NCBI RefSeq assembly: GCF_918797505.1
Contig: NC_092797.1
Location: 35,043,372 to 35,107,371 of the forward strand
Reading direction: 5' to 3'
Source: Bemisia tabaci
Taxonomy: Eukaryota > Arthropoda > Insecta > Hemiptera > Aleyrodidae
DNA: 64,000 nucleotides
Below, in pieces: positions 1 through 12,094 of the stretch. A program made the translations under genes and the position numbers. The notes beneath the pieces are model-generated. The model saw only the letters and a list, made by a program, of their open reading frames with translations. It ran no database searches and had not been told where the DNA came from. How positions within the stretch are numbered: position 1 is the stretch's first letter; every line of letters begins with the position of its first letter.

Positions 1-118
1 AGACTCTTTTAAATCTGGGAACCCGCCAAGCTATAGGTTTCAAAGTGTGCGTAACAAGTTAGATGTTTAATGTCTTGTTCTTGAATGTCTTCTTCTAATA
101 TTTTTTCCTCTCTTTCAG

Positions 119-1105
119 TATATTTGTGAGAACCACTTCCAAAGATTATCCAAAACAAGTATGTTCACTGGTCTAAAAGCAATCAATCATTTTGGACGTC
201 CAGACATGTCATCTTTCCTGAAATTCGTTCAGAGAAAACATAGTTATGTAAGTTCATTACTTTACGTTTTAAGTGGATTCCTCTTTGGAAGGAGAATAGT
301 GCTTTCATGTCTATTATCAAATGAATTTTTAATGTCTTTGCCGTATGAGAAGAGAGCAGCAAGTTTTTATGAAGTATATTTCTATACCAGTCGGTATTTT
401 TACTTAATTTTTATGGTTACCTTGAGGCTATACATTAACCAACACAATGGAAGGAAACAACGTATGGGAATCTAAAAATGTCTCGTCGACAAGCCTCTCC
501 ATGTCCAATTGTTTTTATAAGAATCTGCTCTTATTTTAAGGTCCCGAATGGCAGCCCCATCTTGTGAGACTTGGCAAGTTTGTAAAAATTGTAGTCAGTA
601 TTTCCTAGTAAAATTTTCACAAGTTTAAACATTGGAAGGTATTACGTACCTTGACCTATAACTGTTGGTAAATTTAGGAACCAATACAATTTTTCATTAG
701 TGTGTACAATCCTGATCCCAGTCAAATCTGAGTACAAGAAAAAATGTGGCTTGAATACTGTGACTAACAGTCTGTCTCCTCAGTCTTGCTCTTATACTCA
801 ACAGAATTCATTTTCTTACTTTAATCTTAATTTTTGGTACCTTTTGGCCTTGATTTCCTCGCAGAATAGTGAAGACCCTGCACTATTCTACCACCCTGTT
901 GCACCTGTATTTTTAGTCATTTGATTTTCTTAATGGTGCCGCTACAAGAATCTGACTGTGAAATTTTTCTTTTCAGGTAAGCAAAATTGGTGTATTTAGT
1001 TGTGGGCCCCGTCCACTGACAAAAAGCATCATGTCCGCTTGTGAAGAAGTGAATAAAGGAAGAAGACTGCCATACTTCATTCACCACTTTGAGAACTTTG
1101 GATGA
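119..1105 (+). CDS. Duox: Dual oxidase, C-terminal end (partial, last two exons)
   Basis: Two exons, 119-247 and 977-1105, join in phase (43 + 42 codons, then TGA at 1103-1105). The first follows TTTCAG and ends at GTAAGT; the second follows TTTTCAG. The encoded end contains HFGRPDM and KIGVFSCGP and finishes HHFENFG, the end of the ferric-reductase/NAD-binding domain of animal dual oxidases. Family knowledge: Duox moves electrons from NADPH through FAD and haem across the plasma membrane to make H2O2, and in insects serves gut defence and cuticle cross-linking. Only the NADPH-binding tail is visible; the peroxidase, EF-hand and membrane parts lie upstream of the window. Another NOX-family member is possible, but the FENFG ending favours Duox. 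Confidence 0.86.
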
Positions 1106-1730
1106 TTTTCAAAAAAGAAACTCTTTAGGTCTCAATTTTTTAATTTCTGCCTGCCATTTTGTATTATAGATTGTTAATGTTGTACATTGTTAATTGTGTT
1201 TATTTGTAAAAAAGTTACCTGTAATTTGTTTCCTATTTTTGGCGCCAGAGCAGGTTAAAAATGTCTGGCGACAATTCTGTAAATGGCTTCAACAAGCGTT
1301 AAACAAATGTTTTGTATTATTAATCAAATACTTTGTATTCATCAGGTTTTCCTTTTTTATTGTTAATTAGATTTCAGTGGTTGTGAGTCATAATTCTATT
1401 TTCATTTAGGCTAAGAAAACTGTCACTATCAAAAGAAACATCTCCTTGCTAATCAGTAAGTTATGTGTTTCACACAATTGCTTTGATGAATGAATTTCAG
1501 AGCTGGCAAAAAAAAGTCGAATCCGTCCAAAGGCAAAATTTTAATGTCTTATCAGGGATCATTAAATGATCTCGTGTAATGCAGGCAGTGATGCATTTTA
1601 ATTCTGTAACAAACATGGTTGTAAATACCTCTCCTGACCGTAAAAGTTAAACTTGGGAGTGAACTTTCTTCAAACATACTTTTATTAATTGTAATTGTAT
1701 TTTTTTTTATTGTAGTAATATTACACGTGA

Positions 1731-1736
1731 AATAAA
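1731..1736 (+). terminator. Candidate poly(A) signal of Duox
   Basis: AATAAA lies about 630 bases after the Duox stop codon in AT-rich DNA and is the first clear canonical hexamer I found downstream of the stop. It would give a 3' UTR of roughly 0.65 kb. Confidence 0.4.
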
Positions 1737-4015
1737 ACGATTTGAAAGTATTTCATAATTCAGCTCTGGACTCCACAGTTTATTCTTGACCTGTCAATAA
1801 CAATTTCTGTGAGACACATAACTGATCCATCGGTAAAATGTTCATGCATCAGTGAAACATTGTTTCCGAGGAACCCAGGCTAAACCAGAGATGTATTGTT
1901 GAAGTCATCAGAAAAAATGAATATCAGTATCTCATATAATTTCCATCTTTTTAGAGCAGTTGTATAACCGATTGGTTGCTGGTCATAATTGGGAATGACA
2001 GGGACATTGTTGTGCTGGACAGATTGTGCATTTCAGCAAAAGTCTTACTATTGGGTTTCCCTCAGCCGTGTCAATTTTGCCAAAGCTCTATTCAAACGCA
2101 CTTTAATTTTACTTTCTGGAGTAGTCCCAAAAGTCTTCAGACTGGTGGTGTCTTGACTCCAAAACCCAAATAAGTTACCCACATTCATTGCCAGCAATCA
2201 TAGTTTTAGAGTTACCACACAAGTTTCACATGACTTTAGGGACAGTCTATTTAGAATAAGTTTAGAGCTCTAATCAAACGAGGCTTTGCATCTGCATGAG
2301 AGTACCAGTGCCATTGATATTTGGGCTCAAGCTTTACGAAGCCCTTGGGACAAAGTTTTCCTTTTTTGAAGAGTGCTTTGTTGCCAACCTAAGTAACGCA
2401 ACAAAACTATGTTACCATTCAGCCTAGTTCTTCATACCTTTTGTCACTATCTATTTCTTTCATTAAAGATCTTACTTGAGAGATCGCCTTTTGATTTCTG
2501 CTGACCTAACTCTGCCTTAGGAGCTTAATTCATGCAACTGACTCCATATTTTCTAAGCCATGTACAGCTGTGGTGATTTTATTGCAATTTTGAATTGAAG
2601 AAAATTGAGGCTATTAATGGCTTAAATAAAGCTAAGTTTATTTGCAAGGATGTAACAATTATTCAGTCTTATACCTTTAATAGTTGGGAAACACTTTTCA
2701 TTTTCAGTCAAGTAGCATTCAAGATGTTAAAAATAAATGGTCATGAAGAAACAGTCCTGGCCCTAAAGCACTGTTCCACCAGGATCGACAATGCGCATGT
2801 TTCATCATGAATCATTAAATTATTTTATGATTGATGCTTTTCCTCTCTCTTTCTTTTAAAAATAGGTTATTTTTGTTCTTTTCTTCCTTTTCTATTTTTT
2901 CCTTTAATGTCTCTAATATTGAATCTGTGATTTTGACCAATGGAAACCTGGCCTTGAACCAGAGCTAGGTTTCCTGAGTATTTATTTTTGAGTTGGTTTT
3001 TTTTTTTTTTACATTACGCTCCATTCTACCCTTTGTTTTTATGAGTTCAGTCAAAATTTAAGCTAGAAATGTGTATAAAATTGATTTAGGTTAATTAAAC
3101 ATAATGTCCCAAAGCCATGCATCTGAGGGTGTATCGGCTTATTTATACAGCATTTTAAATTATTTCTATCACCCTTTTTAGGTAGAAATAAACTGATGTT
3201 GATTAAGTCGGTGCTAAACAGATAAATCTGACGTAGGAACTTCCAGTACATTAAAAAACTGCATATTTTAACTGTGTGTAATTTTTCTTCATCTTTAACT
3301 GCGGTCACAGTTAACAGTCAGTCCCCATTTCAAAAAAGCCATTTTTATAAAATTTTCATTTAATTTAATCATTCTCTTATTTAGCTTTTAGAAACACCTG
3401 TTGCCCTTTATTCAACCAGAAACTTTCAAATGGAATGGGCAAAGCATTGTTCCTGCGTCAAGAGAAAAATAAAACCAAGAAAACACAAAGAGAGAGAAAC
3501 TTCTGAGCAAATTGTTATCTAGAATGCTTTGAAACTGCAAATTCTGACATAATTCAGAAAAATAAAATTTATCAAAGATACATGTAATTTTATAAATTAT
3601 GAAATCGAGATTAAAATTTAAATTTGTAAAGTTTATTGAAGAATTGTTTATTTACTTTGTATTTATCTTTAACTAATATATTTTCTTTTTCATTTGTATA
3701 TTTTCTATCAAATTATTTCCTCCAGGCAAAACTTTTATAAGCCACCGTACCATAAAAGAGGTGAAGATGTTCAAGGCAAAATTTTAAAGTATAACATATC
3801 TTGAAGAACTTCCTCACATGCATTGAAATTACAGTAAAATGTGCTTCAAACAGTGGTGGCCCATTTTCAGTAACAAACACAACTGATTACTAAACTTGCA
3901 TCATTGCTGATTCTCAAGCTAAATTCTTGGTTGACTTTGGCAATGCCAAGTGTTTTAGATCTGATAGCCTTGAACAGAATGTTTTCTAATGAGCAGTTCA
4001 GATTAATTCAGTTTC

Positions 4016-4440
4016 AACTGCATGAAATTCTGGTTCTAATTTCTTTCAACTTTTAGCTCCAGTTCCATACAATGTTCGTGCCTTGAATTCGTCAGAATTT
4101 GACTTGACTTAACCGTCTCCTTTTCATGGAATTGGAATTGGAAATTAATTCTGTGGAATCTGAATTCGATTCTATGGAATTTAAGCTGAACCATAGAATC
4201 GGTGATAAAATCCCTTGAAGTTGTAATTTAATTCTGAAGAATTAGTGTTGGAATTGATTAAAATCAGAGCTGATATTATTTGAGATCAGTGCTGACGTTC
4301 TTTGGAAGTACAGGAATAGAAATCTGTGATATTATAATTGAAAATCCATCTACTTGAAACTTGGTTCCTGAATCTAATCGATTTGAGTTAAAGTTTTGTG
4401 GAATTAGAAAATTCCATGGAATTCAAAAACCGAATCATGA
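4016..4440. repeat. Degenerate GAATT/GGAATT-rich low-complexity stretch
   Basis: Irregular repeats of GGAATT, GAATTC and TGGAAT fill about 400 bases without a fixed period. It has no useful reading frame and looks like an old, scrambled simple repeat. Apart from this and the weak exon candidates listed next, I see nothing interpretable between about 1.74 and 5.85 kb. Confidence 0.4.
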
Positions 4441-4452
4441 CGGGGCAACAAG

Positions 4453-5360
4453 CTAATATGAAATGATTTGCCACTCAGAGGCCACGATGATGTGTCCTCT
4501 CCCATCTAGATTTAGAGGAGCCTGAAGACCAGCAACAGGTACTTTACGAGATGAAAATCTTATCATATTTTTTGGAAGGAAGCAGGTGGCACAGTGGTTA
4601 GTGAGAGGATAGTAAGAAAAATGAGAGGAAATTACATTTTTACGCTGGTTCAATTTAAATAATTTTTTTGAGAGCTAATGAGCTATGTAAGTTTTTAGCA
4701 GTCCAGTTTAGATTTTTCTAATTTCCACAGTTCTTGAGAATTGCCTAAATTAGGAAATCTACTTTCCAACAACCTTTGAATAAAAAAAAACGTGATACAA
4801 GAAGAAATTTACCTTGAAGATTCCTTGAATTTGCCATCTTCTTTTCCCATCTGGGAAAGCACTGGCTCTCAGAAGTGGAGATGGAAGGGGTCATCTTTTT
4901 TGATGGCGTATCGCCAAACCAATCTGCAAATGCCAATGTTTGTCCCTCTTGACATCTGATAGATATTCAACAAGCAATCTGATAGGATGAAAAAAAGACT
5001 CATTACTTACTTACAGTATTTAGTTCAATATTCACTAATGACAACAAAAATAACAAGACTAAGATCAATGGTGGCAAATTTTTTGTGAGTAGGACGTAAA
5101 CTCACAGCTTTCACACTTCGCAATCGTCTAATTCTTCGTCAACTAGACTCCAAGCATTGGAGACATTTAATAATATAACAACACTAAAGATCCCTTAAGC
5201 CTCAGCAATTTCTGTTGGCGAACTTTCAACTTTGTTCAATTTGGCAAGGCATTTCAACATGATCTAGAGTTCAGAATGAGAAGCTACGAGCTCTAAAAAC
5301 ATTAGAATACTCACCTCGGCTGAGGTACTGGATTCCTGCATCGTTTTTAAATTTATGTTC
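4453..5360 (-). other. Weak candidate minus-strand exons (unconfirmed small gene)
   Basis: On the minus strand an ATG near 5342 opens MQESSTSAE and runs straight into a strong GTGAGT donor. A second open stretch at about 4813-4950 (FADWFGDTPSKK and following) follows a possible CAG acceptor and ends at a GTAAAT donor. A third at 4453-4560 ends with a stop after EWQIISY. I could not join all three in one consistent phase and recognise no family. They could be a small unknown gene, 5' UTR exons, or chance. The CpG-rich patch at 5.85-6.2 kb would be a suitable upstream promoter. Confidence 0.2.
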
Positions 5361-5849
5361 ATCTATAAATTTGTGGGCAAATACTGCAAGATTATGGATT
5401 CTACTACTACCTGAGAACCAGAGTATATTAAGAAAAAATAGATTGTAAGTTCAGGATTGAAATCCTCCCGCATCGTGTTTTAACCTCAAGGCTTTATTTC
5501 TACTTAATTTAAATGAGTATAATAATACACTTGTTTAATGGAAAATTGTTTATGCCCATACGTATAATATGAGATGTAAATACTACAGTCAGCTGTGGCA
5601 TTATCATAAGGGAAAAAATTAAACTACGTTTGATCGATGAGTCGATGACCAACATATTTGTTTGGTGTGAACTTCACCCACGAAAAAGTACCTAAGTAAC
5701 CACTAACAAATCGACACATTCTGTTCTTCGGGTGTTTGCTGAACTTTAAACGAAGATAAAACAATCTGAATATTCTAGCAAAATACATTACTCCTGATTT
5801 AACAGATTATTTTAAATCAATAAAGAAATCTGAGTCGATCGAATGTCAT

Positions 5850-6200
5850 CATGATCGAATGAAAGCAAGAGCGAGCGATGAATTTTTGCTTTGTTTACAA
5901 ACCCAACCATGTGTCGCGATTGGTCGCGAGCGCAACGCGCAACGCGATTCATGAATGAACCATTCAAAATAGAACGGACCAATGAGCGACCGAGGATTCG
6001 TCATCGTACGCATCGTAGTACTCCACGTAGTATTTTGTAGTAAACGTTGCCAGATCGAATGAGCAAATGACGGTAAAAGCTTTCCAGGCAGTGAAACATG
6101 TTTATATACCCGAGATTTCAGTGGGAATTTCGCGATTACTCGTCTTACACGTTCTGTTACCACGAGAACGAACTACATTCGTCGCAAATCTATTTTACAG
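5850..6200. promoter_or_regulatory. CpG-rich promoter-like patch
   Basis: This stretch is clearly richer in CG dinucleotides than the surrounding AT-rich DNA (for example GCGAGCGCAACGCGCAACGC near 5926). On the plus strand it ends in TTTTACAG followed by a GTAGGT donor at about 6201, so a 5' UTR exon of the aspartic-protease-like gene could start here. It could also serve minus-strand transcription. No TATA box or initiator was convincingly identified. Confidence 0.3.
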
Positions 6201-6276
6201 GTAGGTACTATAGATGGTGTCTTCGATCGAATTTTGATTTTGATAATCTATCTTCGTATGGATGGTTTTGTTTTTA

Positions 6277-6432
6277 TGTAGACGTGGACTCTCAGGATAG
6301 CGTGGGATATCCCCTCCATTTTGGCCTCAACTTGTGAGCTTTTTTTGAGCTTGGGAGTTGATTTCAGAGAATCTCGCGAACTTTTACGTGAGAATCAAAA
6401 ATCGCAAATTCCTCACACATGCAACATCTCCA
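6277..6432. repeat. Solo arm of the fold-back repeat family seen at 27.2-28.0 kb
   Basis: The stretch around GTGGACTC...CGTGGGATATCCC and, further on, CACACATGCAACATCTCCAT resembles one arm of the inverted-repeat element at 27214-27972. Only one arm is recognisable here, so it is probably a decayed or half copy. Confidence 0.45.
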
Positions 6433-7504
6433 TTGTCAAAATTAGGAATGACTCACCGTACGTACACATTCTCGTAAAAGGTGACTAAACTAGCGCAAGC
6501 AACTATTACTGCTCCAAAGTAGCGTATATTGCCTAAGTAAAATATTGAAGGCAAACTGGTCGAAGCGGAGCAGTTACGCCGCGCAGCACCGTTATACTTA
6601 CTGATTCGATAAATAAAGCATAATACTTACACTTGGAGCAAATGAGGGATGCTACGCAACAAAGATTTTCTGCTGGTCTGAAATCGATCCTATTGGCTGA
6701 TTATTGATTAAGCTCCAAAAATTGTACCAGGTTCACTCAGCCGTAGATATTAACAGTTTCTTGTAAGATTTATTTGTTGCTCTTGGAAAAAAGGCAAGTG
6801 GGTCGTGATTAGATGATTTCCTCTTGGTGTACCTATCTGTATGGACCTCTGTGCAAACTATAGCAATCGATCAGTCTGGTCAGAGGTCCGATATCTGGGA
6901 AATCTCTACCGAAAATGTTGGTTAGTTTAATTTAATGTCGTCTGCCTAGGTTTTGATGATGCTCAACTAATCATCTTTCTTGATCATCTTGATTCATCTC
7001 ATGAGTGGTACATATTTGTACATAAAACAGACACATGGGCGTCAAATAGCTAGATGGTGCTAATCGCTTGAGAGTGTCAGGTGGTCGGTACATGAAAAAT
7101 AATCTGAGAGCTCTTTTATCACGAATATAATTTTAGGAATGTAGATAAGGTGAGGCACAGACAAGCAATTATGAAGGGTGAGTCATTTCAAGGTTGGATC
7201 AAATGTAATCGCGCAAGAATAGCAAATCAGTGTGGTCAGCACATTTTGACAGTGGATCAGAGGTTATCAAGCCTCACTGTAATCCGCAGTTTTCAATACA
7301 TCGTGGTATTAAAACATATTTATCTTATTTTTTCTTCTAATTTTCATCACAAGTACAGTTCAATAAACGATAAGAGAATAATTAAGAATAAGACATTATT
7401 AGCTTCTACGAAGCTTAGGCTCAGTTTCAACGTGGGTAGTTATGTGGTGATTTGCCTCCAGTGATATTTTGGGAGGCAGAATTTTACAATACTGAGGCGC
7501 GAGG

Positions 7505-10500
7505 ATGGCGCTACCGCTGAATTTGTTCTTAGTTTGGACATTTTTTTGTTTATTCTTTGAATCATCTGTTGGTGTCACAATTCGAGAAATCGATGGAGAA
7601 AAGGCTATTGAGTAAGTTCAGTTTAAAGCTTAAAGTATCTACCTGATGATTCCAACTTTAGAAGAAGGCGAGAGAACAAACTTTGGCAGTGGATGAACGA
7701 GCATGAAGTTGTGTATCGAAGGCTAAAATCGAAAATTGAGTCTTTAAGTATGCATTTCAACGTTTCGAAATTTCCGATTCTGTTTTATTTTTGTGAGAGT
7801 GGGAATGTATACAATATGGAAAAAAAATATCTCCTTAAAATTTTTTATAAATATTTTTGAATGAGTAAAGAAAATTCTGCGGAAATTTCTACGGGGGACA
7901 AATCTGTTCGTTACTTTTTTTTGAAGAAAAAAGGAGGGAATTCAGTGAACTAAAATAAATTATGAGCGGAGATTTGCACGGTCGGAGATAGGTAGGTATT
8001 TATCAATTTTAGCCGTAAATATCCTTTCAATTAAGAGTTTCCTCAACAAATTCCTCTTGTCGATGGCCGAAATGAGAGACTACGTATTCTCATTGCAATG
8101 TTTCAATATTCCCGCTTCTAATTCATTTCTCCGAAAAGAAACAAGCCAATTTCATAGCCTGAAATTTATACAGAATATTCTGCTAAAAGACTAAAAGAAA
8201 AGAGAAAATCAAGGAGGTTTTCTCAAAAAATTCGTTGACTAGTTTTCCGATGAAAGAATAAGGTAGGGTAGGTAGTCTTGTGACATCGCAAACGTAGATA
8301 AGTGGTTTTACGCTTCTGGTCATCGATGTGATGGCGGTTTGAAGCAAAAAGAAAATTCTGGCAATTGCAAAAGGGTTAATTTTTTAAGAGATGTTTAAGT
8401 AAGTCATTTCGAAGGGATTCTTCCTTATTCTGATTTAACCTTCAATCTGTGGTTAGCGACAACGATTCTTAACGATCCTAAAACATTGCATACCGTTCTA
8501 ATTTGGTCGACATTGCGTTTTGTTATCCAAAATAGGTTACCAATCCACAGGGCCAAACACCCTGCCCAGTCTCTTCTTGAATTCGTCGGATCAAAAGGTC
8601 TTCTCAAAAATGGAACGGCTCATCAAAATTCGCATCTTCAGGACATTTTTAAAAAACTGAAAATGGCTCCTGCTCCTGTCAAGAACGAAACCCTCGCCAT
8701 TTTCAAAAGATTTGACGTAAGTTCTTGTATATTTTCTCCGCACTGCACGTAGGGGTGGGGCCATGATATTGGAGATGGGACATTTCTTTCATAAATTATC
8801 ATGATTTAAATGATCGTAAGGAATATAATAATATATAAGGAATAATAATGTATAATATTTAAGGAATATAATATATTATATAACTTTTAACTTAAATATG
8901 ATTCCCAACATTTATCGAAACGATATAATTGTTTTAACAAGCTGAATGTTAATGACAATGTGTCTATATTATGTTACCTTTGGGTATTTTTTCCTTTTAA
9001 GGACAGGACCGGATTTTCCTACTTGTTTCCCCATCAAGTTTCGTAAACCTATCTCTAATGGACAAGGCCTTCCATTCATAAGAAATGAACGAAAACATTA
9101 TGAAAGGACAAACACAAAATTTGGTTTAATGATTTTAACTTCCGCCGCCGCGCCGCGCCGACCGCACCGTGTTTGGCGCAATGCGTGAAGTATTCACGCA
9201 GTCTTGTAGGCGCTATGCGTTTCACGCTGGCCGCACTGTGTTTGGCGCAATGCGTGAAGTATCCATGCATTCTTGTAGGCGCTATCCGTTTCACGCTGAC
9301 CACAATAACCGCACTGTGTTTGTTGCAATGCGTGAAGTATTCGTGTAGTCTTGTAGGCGCTAATATGTGTTACATGCCGATTGCCGCGCCGAGGGCTTCT
9401 CCTTTTCATCTCAAGTCCTCGTAATCATTTCTCCCTAAGTCGCGCCGCACGGAGGGCCAGCAGCCAAGTTTAGCCGGTCAAAAGTCCTCAGAGACGCCTG
9501 AACTTACTAATATGAGAGAATGTATGTTTTTAGGGGTAATTTAGATCGCTGAATCCATATTTTGGGTTTCTTTAAAGAAATTTTGAAGTTTTTGATGAGA
9601 ATTATTTAAAAAAAATTGCTTTATCAACGGGTAATTAATAGCAATTTTTCACTCAAATCTTCAGAGGTACCTGAGATTGTTTTGTGTGAAGAAATTGGTT
9701 TCTGAGGGTTATTTTAGTGAGTAAATTACAGTTTTGCTTTCTTTGTTCAACATTTTTCAGTTTAAAATTTAAAAAAAAATTTGAAAAGTGATGATTTATC
9801 TTTGGGTAATATATGGGAATATATGTCGCGTATTTTTCAGCAGAATTAGCATTGCATCTCATCTCGCCCAACGAAAATATTCATAGCCTAGAAAACTGCC
9901 GAAAACTGCAAGTGAACCAAAGAAATTCTCAAATTTCTGAGCGTGCTTTTACTTAAAATTGACAATTTGAACCCTTCCGACATGTCCAGAAAATTCAGGA
10001 GTCGTCTGCATGTCGCGTATTTTTCAGCGTAATTATAGTATTGAATCTCATCTCGCCCAACGAAAATACTCATTGCTCAGAAAATTGCGAAAAATTGCGA
10101 GTAGACCAAAGAAATTCTAAAATTTCGGAGTGTGTTCTTACACAAAATTGACCATTTGAACTCTCCAGACATGTCCAGAAAATTCAGGAGTCGTCTGCTT
10201 GTCGCGTATTTTTTGGCGGAACCAATGAAAATATTGTTTTAAAGAATGCACTTCTTTTGCCAGAAATTAGAAGATAGAGAGGCAAAGCCGGAATAAAACC
10301 TTGAATTAGAAAATTTTATTCAGAATCAGTCATAATTTAACCCCAGAAGTCGGGGCAGCAATTGTATGGACATCTATAATAACAATATAAGTAGATTAGC
10401 GTAGGATAGCGCCATTATACGACATGCTTGCAATTTGGCAACACTGTCTTTCATCCATATGAACACATCTACGATAGAATCGATATATATCGAAAATCCT

Positions 10501-12057
10501 AACCTAGAATCGATTTTCGTTAGTGTATTTACAATGAGAAAGAGCATTGATGCCAACATGCAAGAATCGCCAATGCCTGGCACGTGAGAGATCTAATATA
10601 AGAAATTAGCATAAAATCCTCGATCTTGCGTCACAAAAAAATTCATAATTCACGGTAAAGCAAGAAAAAGCAAATGAACCAATGAAAATTTAGATGTTTA
10701 GGATGTACTGAACCACATGGTAGCGGTCCGTAACCTTACAGATCTTTACAGAAAATTGCAGACCACTTTAAACCTAAAAATTAGGACATTTTCGTGCCCA
10801 GTTTTTAATTTTGTGTACCAGACTATACAATGCAAAAATTGATAAAAATACCTTAAAGTAAAATGAAAACATGTTAATCTAACTTGGTAAAACACTCGTT
10901 ATGTTGGGAAACACTCGAAGGTTTGTGGAACATAACCTTTTGGATGAGCGTTGAACCAAGCCAGCATATAGGATAAATAAACACACCACGCGCGCTCGGG
11001 AAAATCTTGGCATCGCAGTCTTATTAGTGATAAGACCCCCAAACCCAGTGATGTACAGATACTCCATGATATACCTCATCGCTCAGTGGTGTCTATTTTC
11101 GAATTTTCTAGACAAGCCAAAATGGACTTTTGTCCAGCTAAATTCGATTCCTGGCCCTCTGTGCGCCGTTCTAGGCCAAATTGTGTGTTTGGTTTCTCTC
11201 TCAACTCGACTAATTAAAGGTACTGTCTCTTGTATCACTGAAAGACGACAAAATTAGAAATTACTATACTCTCAGGAAATGAGAGATTTTGTAGCATTTT
11301 CTCGTTTGTAATTTTTTTTTCTAAATCCGATGTTTTTTTATACCTACATTTAAAACAATTGAAAAATTTGCCGCCATGGGCCGCGGCCGATGTGGCCACC
11401 CCCTTAATCCGGCCCTATTTAAGGAGAGTAACAATGCATCGCTTGATCGGCGAGCTATCTTTCGAGATTTTTAAGATACATACTTTCTGAATAGGTGTAT
11501 CTAATTATGTTCACTCAAGGTTTCATGAGGACTAATAAAACATACTCATGGAAAACGAAACCCTTCGAAACAAATCTTGTTCTTAAATTTTGTTAAGTAA
11601 TTGAAATTTATGATCGGCCCCTCAGTACAAGCCATGATTTAATTAAGCCTTTATTAATTTGTTGCTATTCAATTTTTGATAATTTTAGTCAGATTTCTAT
11701 GCTCTCATCAGAATTGGGAAACCAGCAAATCTGACTTACAAGTTCGTCATCGATACGTCGTGGGCGGATACTTGGGTAGTCTCTAACAACTGTAAAGAAT
11801 GGACCTGCGGTGAGTATGTTGCAAAAAAAAAAAAAAAAAAAAAAAAACATTAAAACAAATCCATCTTGCTGCCCTTCTCTGCAGGCCCACCACATCTCAT
11901 CTCGGGCCCTGGTACCAGTTTTAAGGTCCGGGCCCCAAGCACGGAGGGGAGGGGGTCCGAGGGGCATCCCCCGAGAAATTATAGAATTTATACGACTAAT
12001 CGGACGCATTTTGAAGCTTCCATAAAGAATTTTTCCATCTATTTCTGCGGAATAATT

Positions 12058-12094
<37 letters not shown>

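Noticed and set aside
9076..9424. Several overlapping 70-83-aa frames on both strands
   Set aside because: They are produced by the three-unit GC-rich tandem repeat and have no independent support.
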